NCBI GenBank assembly: GCA_947379865.1
Contig: CANCOY010000001.1
Span: 1 to 64,000, forward strand
Reading direction: 5' to 3'
Length of the DNA: 64,000 bases
Source: Acetobacteraceae bacterium
Lineage (GTDB): Bacteria; Pseudomonadota; Alphaproteobacteria; Zavarziniales; Zavarziniaceae
The first letter of the stretch is position 1. Every line of letters starts with the position of its first letter. Positions 54,329 to 63,879 of this stretch are shown piece by piece. Position numbers and translations under genes: made by a program. The notes beneath the pieces are model-generated. The model made no database searches. It had not been told where the DNA came from and saw only the letters and a program-made list of their open reading frames with translations.

Positions 54329-55315
54329 ATGCCCACGAAAAAACCCTTGGTTATTGTCACACGCAAGCTCCCCGACGCGATCGAGACGCGGATGATGGAG
54401 CTGTTCGACACACGCCTGAACCACGACGACCACGCCTTTAGCCAGGCCGAGCTGATCGAGGCTGTGAAGGTGGCGGACGTGCTGGTGCCCACGGTCACCG
54501 ACCGGATCGATTCCCGCGTGCTGGCCCAGGCCAATCCGGAGCTGCGCCTGATTGCCTCGTTCGGCACGGGCGTTGACCATATCGACCTTGCCACGGCGCG
54601 GCAGCGCGGCATCACCGTGACCTCCACCCCCGGCGTGCTGACCGAAGACACCGCCGACATGACCATGGCCCTGATCCTTGGCACCGCCCGGCGGCTGGCC
54701 GAGGGGGAGCGCCTGCTGCGCTCGGCCAAATGGAATGGCTGGTCGCCCACGGGCATGCTGGGCCATCGCATCTGGGGCAAGCGTCTGGGCATCATCGGCA
54801 TGGGCCGCATCGGCCAGGCGGTGGCGCGGCGCGCCCGGGCCTTTGGCCTGTCCATCCATTATCACAACCGCAACCGCGTTCACGAGCAGGTCGAGGCGGA
54901 GCTTGAGGCCACCTATTGGGAAAGCCTCGACCAGATGCTGGCCCGCATGGACGTGATCTCGGTCAACTGCCCCCATACGCCCGCCACCTATCACCTGCTC
55001 TCGGCCCGGCGGCTGAAGCTGCTGCCGGCGCACGCCATTGTGGTGAACACGGCGCGTGGCGAGGTGATCGACGAAAATGCCCTGACGCGCATGCTGGTGG
55101 CCGGCGAACTGGCCGGCGCCGGGCTTGACGTGTTTGAACACGAGCCTGCGGTGAACCCCAAGCTGCTGGAACTCGACAAGGTGGTGCTGCTGCCCCACAT
55201 GGGCTCCGCCACCATCGAAGGCCGCCTCGACATGGGCGAAAAGGTCCTGATCAACATCAAGACCTTCGTCGACGGCCACCGCCCCCCCGACCGCGTGCTG
55301 GAAGCCCTGCTCTAG
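54329..55315 (+). CDS. D-2-hydroxyacid dehydrogenase (glyoxylate/hydroxypyruvate reductase-like)
   Basis: This 328-residue NAD(P)-dependent enzyme starts at ATG 54329 (MPTKKPLVIVTRKLPD) with a G-run ribosome-binding site. The cofactor motif is LGIIGMGRIGQAVARRA, the catalytic Arg is in NTARGEVIDE, the Glu in FEHEPAVNPKLL and the His in LLPHMGSAT. It probably reduces glyoxylate or hydroxypyruvate. A much longer frame upstream is a GC-driven extension into the SH3 gene region. Confidence 0.9.
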   Translation: MPTKKPLVIVTRKLPDAIETRMMELFDTRLNHDDHAFSQAELIEAVKVADVLVPTVTDRIDSRVLAQANPELRLIASFGTGVDHIDLATARQRGITVTSTPGVLTEDTADMTMALILGTARRLAEGERLLRSAKWNGWSPTGMLGHRIWGKRLGIIGMGRIGQAVARRARAFGLSIHYHNRNRVHEQVEAELEATYWESLDQMLARMDVISVNCPHTPATYHLLSARRLKLLPAHAIVVNTARGEVIDENALTRMLVAGELAGAGLDVFEHEPAVNPKLLELDKVVLLPHMGSATIEGRLDMGEKVLINIKTFVDGHRPPDRVLEALL

Positions 55316-55355
55316 GGCTGCCAGCCCCCAGCCCGCCAGCAACCCTCGGGCCCCG

Positions 55356-55400
55356 GTTGCTCAGGCCCCAGTTTCTCAGGCCCCAGTTTCTCAGGCATTG
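55356..55400 (-). repeat. 15-bp tandem repeat x3 carrying the tetR stop codon
   Basis: Units GTTGCTCAGGCCCCA (55356-55370), GTTTCTCAGGCCCCA (55371-55385), GTTTCTCAGGCATTG (55386-55400). The tetR TGA (55393-55391) is in the last; the other two give TGA in the same frame at 55378-55376 and 55363-55361. Confidence 0.9.
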
Positions 55401-56071
55401 GCCAGCGCGCCGATGCCGCGTTGCAGGATCTGGACGACGGACTCTGCGGCTGACCGGTCATCGAGGCCGGCGGCGGCGCCGGTGCCGTCTTCCAGCAGGC
55501 GGCTGAGGCCGTACATGCCCGACCACACCGCCAGGGTGGCCTGACGGGCACGATCCGACGTGTCGTCATTGTCGCCCAGTTCCCGGCGGGTGGCGCCCAT
55601 GCAGGCCGCCCAGCAGCGCTCGAAAGCCGCGGCAAGGTCGGCCGTGCGGGGCCGCGAGGCGGGATGGGCGGCAAACATCAGCCGGAACATCTGGGGATTG
55701 GCGCGGGCAAAGCGCAGAAAGGCCAGAACCATGGGCCTGATCCCGCCATGGGCCGCAGCCTCAAGTTCCGCACCCAGACGCTGGAACCCGTCCGCCGAGA
55801 TGGCGTCGAGCAGGCCGTCCTTGTCGGTGAAATGATGATAGGGCGCGGTCTGGGAAACCCCGGCCGTGCGTGCGGCCAGCCGCAGGCTGAAGGCCGGCAC
55901 CCCCTTGGCTTCCAGAAGCTCCTTGCCGCTTTCGATCAGCGTCGCGCGCAGGTTTCCGTGATGATAGCTGCTGCGGCCCGCATCTGCCTTCCCCTCGGCA
56001 GGCTGGTCGGCAGGTGGCGGCATCTGGCCCGACGACGGGGCCCCTTTTTCCTGGCTCGGCATGGTGAACAT
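55391..56071 (-). CDS. TetR/AcrR family transcriptional regulator
   Basis: This 226-residue regulator starts at ATG 56071 behind GGGGGGAAAA; a longer frame to 56152 is less likely. After a 30-residue disordered leader comes the TetR DNA-binding domain SSYHHGNLRATLIESGKELL, with recognition helix TAGVSQTAPYHHFTDKDGLL. The C-terminal ligand-binding part (TetR_C_13-like) has FLRFARANPQMFRLMFAA. Ligand unknown. Two palindromes (56184-56197, 56291-56304) upstream are operator candidates. Confidence 0.88.
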   Translation of the reverse strand: MFTMPSQEKGAPSSGQMPPPADQPAEGKADAGRSSYHHGNLRATLIESGKELLEAKGVPAFSLRLAARTAGVSQTAPYHHFTDKDGLLDAISADGFQRLGAELEAAAHGGIRPMVLAFLRFARANPQMFRLMFAAHPASRPRTADLAAAFERCWAACMGATRRELGDNDDTSDRARQATLAVWSGMYGLSRLLEDGTGAAAGLDDRSAAESVVQILQRGIGALANA

Positions 56072-56183
56072 TTTTCCCCCCGGGGCCGCTCCGTCTTGTG
56101 CGGTGCGTACCCTGACAAAAATATCATGGGGCAGCATTGGCGACCTGAGCAAGGAAAAGCATGGGCTGACAAAAAGTTCCCAA

Positions 56184-56202
56184 TGACGGGGGCGTCATCT
56201 TT
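56184..56202. promoter_or_regulatory. Operator candidate 1: TGACG-N4-CGTCA followed by TCTTT
   Basis: TGACGGGGGCGTCA (56184-56197) is a palindrome with 5-base arms, followed by TCTTT. It lies about 113 bp upstream of the tetR start on minus. An almost identical element occurs 107 bp further on. Confidence 0.55.
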
Positions 56203-56290
56203 CCTGTGTGAAATGATGTTTTATTCCGCTGTCGATCTTGGCTTCGCAGCCGCAATAAGGGCCGTTTTTTTGGTGCGTCCGGGATGCATG

Positions 56291-56309
56291 TGACGCAGGC
56301 GTCATCTTT
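56291..56309. promoter_or_regulatory. Operator candidate 2: TGACG-N4-CGTCA followed by TCTTT
   Basis: TGACGCAGGCGTCA (56291-56304) followed by TCTTT matches candidate 1 outside the centre. A third half, TGACGCC, is at 56325-56331 overlapping the end of the ECF sigma gene. Binding by the TetR protein is inferred, not shown. Confidence 0.55.
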
Positions 56310-56330
56310 TGCGGGAACCGGATGTGACGC

Positions 56331-56909
56331 CTAGATGTGCTCGGCCATGATCTTGCGCAGGCGGGTGAAGGCAAGGCGCAGGCGCGACTTCACGGTGCCA
56401 AGGGGCAGCCCCCGCACCTCGGCGATCTCCGAATGGGAGAGGCCCTCGTAAAAGGCCTGTTGCAGCAGATCGGCCTGTTCCACCGGCAGTTCCCGGATGG
56501 CGGCCCGCAGGCGCAGGTCGCGCTGGCCGGTGCCCATGGCCTCTTCCGCCGAGGGGGGCGGCGGATTGACCAGGGCCGGGTCCATGGGGTCCACCTCGGG
56601 CCGGCGCTCGCGGCGGATCACGTCGATGCGGCGGTTGCGGGCAATGGTGAACAGCCAGGTCGCGGCCGAGGCCTGGCGGCGGTCAAAGGTGGCGGCCTTG
56701 CGCCAGACCAGGATCATGGCTTCCTGGACCAGTTCCTCGGCCTTGCCCGGATCGCTGCCGGTGCGCATCAGATAGGCCTTGAGGCGGGGCGCAAAATGGC
56801 CGAACAGGCGCGCGAAGGCCTCGCGGTCCTGATGGGCCGCGATGGCCTCGATGCAGGCAGCGAGGGCGTCTCGTTCGGCCTCCGCCGCGTCGGGCTGATT
56901 GCGATCCAT
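56331..56909 (-). CDS. ECF-family RNA polymerase sigma factor
   Basis: This 192-residue sigma factor has region 2 (FARLFGHFAPRLKAYLMR, AEELVQEAMILVWRKAATFD) and region 4 (LQQAFYEGLSHSEIAEVRGLPLGTVKSRLRLAF) joined by a linker with PPPPSAEE. It resembles RpoE/ChrR-type or SigK-like ECF factors. No anti-sigma gene lies next to it on either side, which is unusual. Its target promoters are unknown. The start ATG 56909 lies 136 bp from the divergent IalB-like gene. Confidence 0.88.
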   Translation of the reverse strand: MDRNQPDAAEAERDALAACIEAIAAHQDREAFARLFGHFAPRLKAYLMRTGSDPGKAEELVQEAMILVWRKAATFDRRQASAATWLFTIARNRRIDVIRRERRPEVDPMDPALVNPPPPSAEEAMGTGQRDLRLRAAIRELPVEQADLLQQAFYEGLSHSEIAEVRGLPLGTVKSRLRLAFTRLRKIMAEHI

Positions 56910-57045
56910 GTATCATTTAACGCCAGCCTCCCTGCCCCCGCAACACGGCCTTTCACCGGGCGGACGGCCATGCCGCAGGGCGACATCACCGGCAGGTTGC
57001 CCGGAAAGGCTGGAAATCCGGCCACGCACCCCTTATGTTCCCGCC

Positions 57046-57579
57046 ATGCGCCATCTTCCACTGCTCCTCCTGACCGGGCTCCTCGGGTTTTTCCCGACGC
57101 TCGCTTTTGCCGATGCCCCCAAGGCGATCGGCACCTTTGGCGACTGGGTGGTCTTTGCCTCAGGCGCCCCCAAGGCCACGTCCTGCTTTGTCTCGGGCAA
57201 GCCTGCCAAGTCCGAGCCAAAGGCCGCAAAACGTGGCGAGGTTTTCCTGCAGGTCAGCTTCCGCAAGGCCAGCGGCGGCGAGCCGGCGGCAACCAACGAA
57301 GTCTCGATCATCGCCGGCTATCCCTACAAGGACGGCAGCGACGCTGAACTTGCCGTCGGCGCCATAAAGGTGGCGCTCTTTACCCAGGGTGACGGCGCCT
57401 GGGCCCGCGATGCCCACACCGACCTTGAGGTTGTGACGGCCCTGAAGCAGGGCAAGAGCGCCACGGTCAAGGGCACCTCTGCCCGGGGCACCACCACCAC
57501 CGACACCTTCGCACTCGCCGGCTTTGGCGAGGCCCTGACGGCGGCCATGAAGGCCTGTTCCGTCAAGCCGGCAGCCTGA
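57046..57579 (+). CDS. Secreted invasion-associated locus B (IalB)-like protein
   Basis: This 177-residue protein starts at ATG 57046 with a signal peptide ([22 protein letters not shown], cut after AFA). The mature part begins [15 protein letters not shown] and has [12 protein letters not shown], the IalB pattern, plus a second Cys near the end (MKACSVKP) that may pair with it. IalB-like proteins are periplasmic and of unknown role outside Bartonella. It lies 8 bp before rlmN, which suggests shared transcription. Confidence 0.82.
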   Translation: MRHLPLLLLTGLLGFFPTLAFADAPKAIGTFGDWVVFASGAPKATSCFVSGKPAKSEPKAAKRGEVFLQVSFRKASGGEPAATNEVSIIAGYPYKDGSDAELAVGAIKVALFTQGDGAWARDAHTDLEVVTALKQGKSATVKGTSARGTTTTDTFALAGFGEALTAAMKACSVKPAA

Positions 57580-57587
57580 GCGCGCCC

Positions 57588-58799
57588 GTGACCGATTTCC
57601 TCTCTGATGCGGGCCTCGCCTCTGGCGCGGCCCTGGTGCCTGATGCAGGCCTCGCCTCTGGCGCGGCCCTGGTGCCCGATCCCGGGGTGGCGCCGCCGCT
57701 GGCTGCCGCCCCCGGCCTTGCCGACCTTGTGGGTCTCGACCGCGAGGAACTGAAGCAGATCGTCACCGCCGTGGCGGGCGACCGGGCCGGGGCCATGCGG
57801 GCCAACCAGCTGTGGCACTGGCTCTATCACCAGGGCGCCACCAGCTTCGAGACCATGACCACCCTGTCCAAGGACCTGCGGGCCAAATTGGCCGAGGTGG
57901 CCCGCGTCAGCCGGCCAGAGGTCGTGCGCGCCCTTGTTTCCAGCGACGGCACCCGCAAATGGCTGCTGCGCTTTGCCGACGGGCAGGAGGCCGAGACGGT
58001 CTTCATTCCCGATGGCGAGCGGGGCACCCTGTGCGTCTCCAGCCAGGTGGGCTGCACCCTGACCTGCCGTTTCTGCCACACCGGCACGCAAAAGCTGGTG
58101 CGCAACCTGACGCCGGCCGAGATCATCGGCCAGGTGATGCTGGCGCGCGACGCCCTTGGCGAATGGCCCAGCCCCACCGACGGGCGCCTGTTGTCGAACA
58201 TCGTGATGATGGGCATGGGCGAGCCGCTCTATAATTTCGAGAATGTGGCCAAGGCGCTGCACATCGCCATGGACAATGAGGGGATTTCCCTGTCGCGCCG
58301 GCGCATCACCTTGTCCACGGCGGGCGTGGTGCCCATGATCGAGCGCTGCGGGGCAGAGCTTGGCGTGCAACTGGCCATCAGCCTGCACGCCGTCACGGAC
58401 GAGATCCGCGATGTCATCGTGCCCATCAACAAGAAATACCCGATCAAGGAACTGATGGCCGCCTGCCGCGCCTATCCCGGCCTCAACAATGCCCGGCGCA
58501 TCACCTTTGAATATGTGATGCTGGATGGCGTGAACGACACCCCGGCCGATGCCCGCGCCCTGGTGCGCCTGATCAAGGGCATCCCGGCCAAGGTGAACCT
58601 GATCCCCTTCAATCCCTGGCCGGGCGCGCCTTATGCCCGCTCCAGCGATACGGCGATCAAGACCTTTTCCGACATCGTCTTTGCCGCCGGCTATGCCAGC
58701 CCGGTGCGCACGCCGCGCGGCGAGGACATCATGGCCGCCTGCGGCCAGCTGAAGTCCGACAGCGTGAAGCTGCGACGAAGCGAGCGCCTGCCGGCCTGA
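57588..58799 (+). CDS. rlmN: 23S rRNA (adenine-2503-C2)/tRNA methyltransferase RlmN
   Basis: This 403-residue radical-SAM methylase has the cluster motif CTLTCRFC (CxxxCxxC) and the family core [22 protein letters not shown] and [11 protein letters not shown]. Start GTG 57588 gives an N-terminal extension of about 45 residues with a 12-residue repeat ([12 protein letters not shown] twice) from a 36-bp duplication; the usual domain begins at [13 protein letters not shown]. It modifies A2503 of 23S rRNA and A37 of some tRNAs. Confidence 0.94.
   Translation: MTDFLSDAGLASGAALVPDAGLASGAALVPDPGVAPPLAAAPGLADLVGLDREELKQIVTAVAGDRAGAMRANQLWHWLYHQGATSFETMTTLSKDLRAKLAEVARVSRPEVVRALVSSDGTRKWLLRFADGQEAETVFIPDGERGTLCVSSQVGCTLTCRFCHTGTQKLVRNLTPAEIIGQVMLARDALGEWPSPTDGRLLSNIVMMGMGEPLYNFENVAKALHIAMDNEGISLSRRRITLSTAGVVPMIERCGAELGVQLAISLHAVTDEIRDVIVPINKKYPIKELMAACRAYPGLNNARRITFEYVMLDGVNDTPADARALVRLIKGIPAKVNLIPFNPWPGAPYARSSDTAIKTFSDIVFAAGYASPVRTPRGEDIMAACGQLKSDSVKLRRSERLPA
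57606..57677 (+). repeat. 36-bp tandem duplication in the rlmN 5' region
   Basis: Units 57606-57641 and 57642-57677 differ at two or three bases and encode [12 protein letters not shown] twice. The duplication preserves frame and lies in a non-conserved N-terminal leader. Confidence 0.95.
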
Positions 58800-58832
58800 C
58801 AGGCGGCCCTGAAACGGGCTGATCTGCCGCGC

Positions 58833-58860
58833 TTGGCAAGCGGACCACAATCCCTATACT
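58833..58860 (+). promoter_or_regulatory. Promoter of argG
   Basis: TTGGCA (58833-58838), 16 bp, TATACT (58855-58860). Start about 58867, leaving a leader of about 70 bases before the argG ATG. The leader contains two GC-rich inverted repeats (58864-58880 and 58903-58916 region) just ahead of the ribosome-binding site. Confidence 0.6.
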
Positions 58861-58935
58861 CGCGCCGCCCCACGGGCGGGGCACCCCCAGCCCTTATTCG
58901 TGCTGCCCCTGCGGGGGCGCCTCCAGGGACCCGAC

Positions 58936-60150
<1,215 letters not shown>

Positions 60151-60194
60151 GCAGCCTCAGGTTACAAACTCTCCCGTCAGGCCGCCTGCCCTCA

Positions 60195-61073
60195 TCAGGC
60201 AAGGCCGGCCTGGCGGCGGGCGGCCGTCAGGGTGTTCTGCAACAGGCAGGCGATGGTCATGGGGCCAACGCCGCCCGGCACCGGCGTGATGGCGCCAGCC
60301 ACCTTCACCGCCGAGGCGAAATCGACGTCGCCCACAAGGCGCGTCTTGCCCTCGCCCGCGTCAACGCGGTTGATCCCCACATCAATCACCACGGCGCCGG
60401 GGCGGATCCAGTCCCCCGGGATCATCTGTGGCCGGCCGATGGCTGCCACCAGAATATCCGCCCTGCGGCATTCCTCGGCCAGGTCGCGGGTACGCGAATG
60501 GGCAATGGTCACCGTGGCATTGGCATGTACCAGCAATTGGGCCACCGGCCGCCCCACCAGGCTGGAGCGCCCCAGCACCAGGGCCCGCCGGCCCGAGAGA
60601 TCGGCCCCCAGTTCATGTTCCAGCAGCATCATGCAGCCAAGCGGCGTGCACGGCACCAAAGCCGGCAGGCCCGCCGCCAACCGCCCGGCATTGACCACAT
60701 GCAGGCCGTCCACATCCTTGTCCGGGTCGATCAGGGCGATGACCTGTTGCGCGTCCAGATGGTCTGGCAAAGGCAGCTGTACCAGAATGCCATGCACCAT
60801 GGGGTCAGCATTCAGGCGGGTGACCAGGGCATGCAGGGTGGCCGCATCAGTATCGGCGGGCAGGCGATGCTCGAACGAGGCCATGCCGGCTTCCCGGGTC
60901 TGCACCCCCTTGGAGCGCACATAGACCTGGCTGGCCGGATCTTCCCCCACCAGCACCACCGCAAGGCCGGGGACGAGGCCATGGTCCCGCGCAAGGCCCG
61001 CCACCTCCACCGCAATGCGGCCACGCACCTCTGCGGCAAAGGCCTTGCCATCGATCAGCCGGGCATCGGTCAT
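60195..61073 (-). CDS. folD: Bifunctional methylene-THF dehydrogenase/cyclohydrolase FolD
   Basis: This 292-residue enzyme interconverts methylene-, methenyl- and formyl-tetrahydrofolate. Motifs are the catalytic Lys in [25 protein letters not shown] and DKDVDGLH, and the NADP site [14 protein letters not shown], ending [15 protein letters not shown] start at ATG 61073 ([13 protein letters not shown]); a start at 61103 adds a non-family leader. It is convergent with argG and follows the DUF167 gene after 45 bp. Confidence 0.96.
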   Translation of the reverse strand: MTDARLIDGKAFAAEVRGRIAVEVAGLARDHGLVPGLAVVLVGEDPASQVYVRSKGVQTREAGMASFEHRLPADTDAATLHALVTRLNADPMVHGILVQLPLPDHLDAQQVIALIDPDKDVDGLHVVNAGRLAAGLPALVPCTPLGCMMLLEHELGADLSGRRALVLGRSSLVGRPVAQLLVHANATVTIAHSRTRDLAEECRRADILVAAIGRPQMIPGDWIRPGAVVIDVGINRVDAGEGKTRLVGDVDFASAVKVAGAITPVPGGVGPMTIACLLQNTLTAARRQAGLA

Positions 61074-61118
61074 GGGGGGCTCCTTAGCTGCGCCTGCCCG
61101 CACGGGGCTGCGGCTGCC

Positions 61119-61478
61119 TTAAGCCAGAGGGCGGCTTTCCGCAAGGCCGGAGGCCAGTATTGGCCCCAGTGCCACATGGATGGCGGCCAGCAGGGCCTGT
61201 GGATCGCCACCCACCAGCACCGTCTTGTGGCGGTCACGCGGGCCACCCACCAGGCTGAGGCGGCCGGGGGCAAGCCCAAGGGCCTCGGCCAGCAGGCGCA
61301 GCAGGGCCGCATTGGCGGCACCCTTTTCCGGCACGGCGCGCACCTTTACCGCCAGCGCCGGGCGGCCATCCCGGGTGGCCGAAAGGCCCTCGATCTGGTC
61401 GCGGGCGGATTTCGGCGTCAGCCGAACGGCGATGCGCACGCCATCGGCCACGGCCGTAAAGGGACTGGCGCCCTCCAA
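61119..61478 (-). CDS. DUF167 family protein (YggU-like)
   Basis: This is a small protein of about 119 residues. The conserved core GVRIAVRLTPKSARDQIEGL followed by ALAVKVRAVPEKGAANAALLRLLAEAL and SLVGGPRDRHKTVLV is the DUF167/YggU pattern. The start is uncertain: TTG 61478 directly after the yggT stop, or GTG 61451. No ATG is suitable. It follows yggT on the same strand, as it often does in other genomes; role unknown. Confidence 0.82.
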   Translation of the reverse strand: MEGASPFTAVADGVRIAVRLTPKSARDQIEGLSATRDGRPALAVKVRAVPEKGAANAALLRLLAEALGLAPGRLSLVGGPRDRHKTVLVGGDPQALLAAIHVALGPILASGLAESRPLA

Positions 61479-61480
61479 GC

Positions 61481-61780
61481 CTAGTAGAATCCACCCAGCA
61501 TGCGCGGCAGATCGGCCCGCACGAAGCCCTGGATAAAGACGAGGAGGAAGTAGAGGACGATGAACGAGAGATCGAGGCCACCAACCGACGGAATGACCGA
61601 GCGCAGGGGCCTGAGTGCCGGTTCCGTAAGGCGATAGACCGTATCGCCCACCATGCGGACGATCTGGTTCGAGGTGTTGATCACCCCAAAGGCAACCAGC
61701 CAGCTCATGATCGCCGAGGTGATCAGGACCCAGATATAAAGGGTGATGGCAAGATCGAGGACGTTGAGGAGGGCGTACAT
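61481..61780 (-). CDS. YggT family membrane protein
   Basis: This 99-residue protein has two hydrophobic segments: LNVLDLAITLYIWVLITSAIM and the C-terminal GGLDLSFIVLYFLLVFIQGFV. The central RLTEPALRPLRSVIPSVGGLD matches YggT, linked to osmotic or cell-envelope functions and often next to DUF167. It overlaps no other gene; the next gene begins within 3 bp of its stop. Confidence 0.9.
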   Translation of the reverse strand: MYALLNVLDLAITLYIWVLITSAIMSWLVAFGVINTSNQIVRMVGDTVYRLTEPALRPLRSVIPSVGGLDLSFIVLYFLLVFIQGFVRADLPRMLGGFY

Positions 61781-61872
61781 GGGACCTCTGGGATGGGGTG
61801 TTCTCTCTTAGGGCCTTCGCCCGGCGCCGGCAAGCGGCACAACCGCCTCGGGCCTTCGCTTCAGAGTGGCGC

Positions 61873-61901
61873 TTGACACCCGCAAAGGCCATGGCCATTG
61901 T
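61873..61901 (+). promoter_or_regulatory. Promoter of tRNA-Ala
   Basis: TTGACA (61873-61878), 17 bp, CATTGT (61896-61901). A consensus -35 of the alphaproteobacterial CTTGAC type with a weak -10, about 48 bp before the mature tRNA. Confidence 0.6.
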
Positions 61902-61949
61902 GCCCCCCGCAACGCGTACCGGGCCTGCCCGCACGCGCGCGATCCCCGG

Positions 61950-62025
61950 GGGGCCGTAGCTCAGTTGGTAGAGCGCCTCGTTCGCAATGAGGAGGTCAGC
62001 GGTTCGATTCCGCTCGGCTCCACCA
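61950..62025 (+). tRNA. tRNA-Ala (anticodon CGC)
   Basis: This 76-base tRNA has a 7-bp acceptor stem (GGGGCCG with CGGCTCC, one wobble), D-arm TAGCTCAGTTGGTAGAGC, anticodon loop TTCGCAA giving anticodon CGC (reads GCG), T-arm with GGTTCGATTC, and an encoded CCA at 62023-62025. It stands alone, with no adjacent integrase or attachment-site repeat. Confidence 0.97.
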
Positions 62026-62131
62026 TTCCCCCCGGGTGACGGATCAAGGGCTTGAGCCTTGGTCCCGCTGCGGTGGACATCCTTCGAAATTCAAGCTGCC
62101 ACCACTTTGCCACACGCAGAGGATGGAAATC

Positions 62132-62527
62132 TCAGCCGATCAAATCGTCATGCTTTCCAAGTCGCCACAATGGAATGGCGAGGGAAAGGCCGCCGGCCAA
62201 TATCCAGACGTCGCCGATCAGGTGCCCCATGTGCTGTGGGCTCATAAGCGCGTGGTAAAGCATGACCAAGCCATGGGTGAAGCTGGATATCGCGACAAAC
62301 CATAGAAAACTGGTGTGACTGAGCGGGTTCTTTATGGCGCGCGCCGCGCACAGGCCCACGGCAACATAGATACTCACGATCATCTGGTCATAGATCGCGT
62401 TATAGGGCGGCCACCGCCAGCCTGCCAACAAGTCGAAATAGACAGCGGCTGGAATTCCGAACAACCCGCCAAACGCCCAAACAATTACAGCGCTGCGCAA
62501 AGAAACTACCAGAGCATCATGCTTCAT
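62132..62527 (-). CDS. Small integral membrane protein of unknown function
   Basis: This 131-residue protein has four hydrophobic segments (about 8-33, 47-62, 72-92, 104-122) with charged loops. The pattern LAGWRWPPYNAIYDQMIVSIY, then FLWFVAISSFTHGLVMLYHAL, resembles small uncharacterised membrane proteins (possibly DUF6632). A GGTGGGGA ribosome-binding site precedes ATG 62527. A 13-G tract lies about 125 bp upstream, in its leader or promoter. Confidence 0.65.
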   Translation of the reverse strand: MKHDALVVSLRSAVIVWAFGGLFGIPAAVYFDLLAGWRWPPYNAIYDQMIVSIYVAVGLCAARAIKNPLSHTSFLWFVAISSFTHGLVMLYHALMSPQHMGHLIGDVWILAGGLSLAIPLWRLGKHDDLIG

Positions 62528-62649
62528 CTGATAATCCCCACCAGAGATTTTTGAGACGCCTCAGGATCGCCGAGGACAGCTTGCCTCAAGCTAAGCTGCC
62601 ACTTTTGTATCGTCCAGCATGGCCCGGCAACGACCCCTGGCCTCAGCTT

Positions 62650-62662
62650 GGGGGGGGGGGGG
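62650..62662. repeat. Homopolymer of 13 G (C on minus)
   Basis: Thirteen consecutive G's lie between the OmpA-type gene and the small membrane-protein gene, both on minus. Tracts of this length often change by slippage. It is intergenic, about 125 bp from the start of the membrane protein, and could alter promoter spacing. Confidence 0.9.
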
Positions 62663-62720
62663 CGCATCTCCAGTTTCGGAGACACCCTTCGCCGATTGGC
62701 GGCGCTACCAGCAAGGTCAG

Positions 62721-62752
62721 AAAAAAGGGGGCGCCAGAAAGACGCCCCCTTG
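62721..62752 (-). terminator. Terminator of the OmpA-type gene
   Basis: GGGGGCG (62727-62733) and CGCCCCC (62743-62749), loop of 9, with six A's on the left giving a U-run on minus. It lies 26 bp past the stop. A near copy occurs at 63964-63991. Confidence 0.8.
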
Positions 62753-62774
62753 TCCACTCCGTATCGGAAGCCGA

Positions 62775-63857
62775 TCAGGGCAGAACGATCTCCACCCGGC
62801 GGTTCTGGGGCTCGCGCACACCGTCAGCCGTCGGAACAAGGGGGGAGGCCTCGCCCTTGCCCACAACCGTGATCTGGTCGGCCGGCACGCCCAGCTGCAC
62901 CAGGGCGTTTTTCACGGCGGCTCCGCGCTTCTCCGAGAGTTGCTGGTTATAGGCGGTGCTGCCCGAGCGGTCGGCATGGCCGGTCAGCTCAACCCGGGTG
63001 ACGGCCAGCTGCCGGGCCGCCTTGGCCGCTTCACCGATGATGCTTGCCGCCTCGGCGGTTACGGCCGACGAATTCCAGTCGAAGAAGACAAGATAGGAGC
63101 GCGCCAGTTCCGGGGCAGGCGGGGCCGGTGGTGGCGGCGGGGCGGCAACCACCGGGATGGGGGCGGGCGGGGCGTCGCCAAACTTGTAGATCAGCGCGAG
63201 GAGAAGGGAATGATTGGACTGATCATAACCCGAGTTGCCAAAAGCAGAATCAGAGAAAAATTTGTAGTAGTCGGCACTGTCTGCGCCTAAATAACGGTAT
63301 TCTGCTGAAACGTCCCACTTATTTCCAACATCATATCGCAACCCTGCTATGGCCTGATAGGCAAAATTCAGTTTTTTGACATGGCCCGAATTTTGATAAC
63401 GAAAATATACATCTACATTCGAGGCCCCAATACCAGCCCCAACATAGGGTGTAACTGATGTACCGGTCGGAATATCATAAAGTGCGCTCAGCATGGGTGT
63501 AACAGATGTCACATGACCGATGCCGGTGCTGGTACCAAAGCTGTAACTGATTTCCTGATCAAAGGAGTTGTACCGATAAACGACATCTGCCTGCAGACGG
63601 AATGAACCAAAGCTATAACCGGCAAGCGCACCGGCAGCAAAACCGGTCTTGTGCGTAAAATCATCCTGCGGATCGTAGAAGCCGCCCGTGCCATGATAGT
63701 TGCCGCTGGATCGTTCCGTAAAATTCAGACCGCCAAGGCCACCGGCATACCATCCCGATGCTTCGTCGGAGTGTGCAACACGCGCACCCACGCCAAGTGT
63801 CATGACGATGGCAGAAGAAATGGCGGCAACCCGGGCAAGGCGTGCTGGATGAAGCAT
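62775..63857 (-). CDS. Outer membrane beta-barrel protein with OmpA-like C-terminal domain
   Basis: This 360-residue protein starts at ATG 63857 behind AGGGGAG (spacing 6); an ATG at 63884 is less likely. Signal peptide to about residue 30. A barrel of about eight strands follows (GWYAGGLGGLNFTERSSG, SFGSFRLQADVVYRYN). After a Pro/Ala linker, the OmpA domain binds peptidoglycan: YLVFFDWNSSAV, VELTGHADRSGS and SEKRGAAVKNALVQ. The barrel part is lower in GC than the C-terminal part. It anchors the outer membrane to the wall. A good promoter lies upstream. Confidence 0.93.
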   Translation of the reverse strand: MLHPARLARVAAISSAIVMTLGVGARVAHSDEASGWYAGGLGGLNFTERSSGNYHGTGGFYDPQDDFTHKTGFAAGALAGYSFGSFRLQADVVYRYNSFDQEISYSFGTSTGIGHVTSVTPMLSALYDIPTGTSVTPYVGAGIGASNVDVYFRYQNSGHVKKLNFAYQAIAGLRYDVGNKWDVSAEYRYLGADSADYYKFFSDSAFGNSGYDQSNHSLLLALIYKFGDAPPAPIPVVAAPPPPPAPPAPELARSYLVFFDWNSSAVTAEAASIIGEAAKAARQLAVTRVELTGHADRSGSTAYNQQLSEKRGAAVKNALVQLGVPADQITVVGKGEASPLVPTADGVREPQNRRVEIVLP

Positions 63858-63879
63858 CTTGAGCTCCCCTTCAAGACTG

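Noticed and set aside
61950..62527. Genomic island inserted at tRNA-Ala
   Set aside because: No integrase, no duplicated tRNA 3' end and no sharp composition shift downstream.
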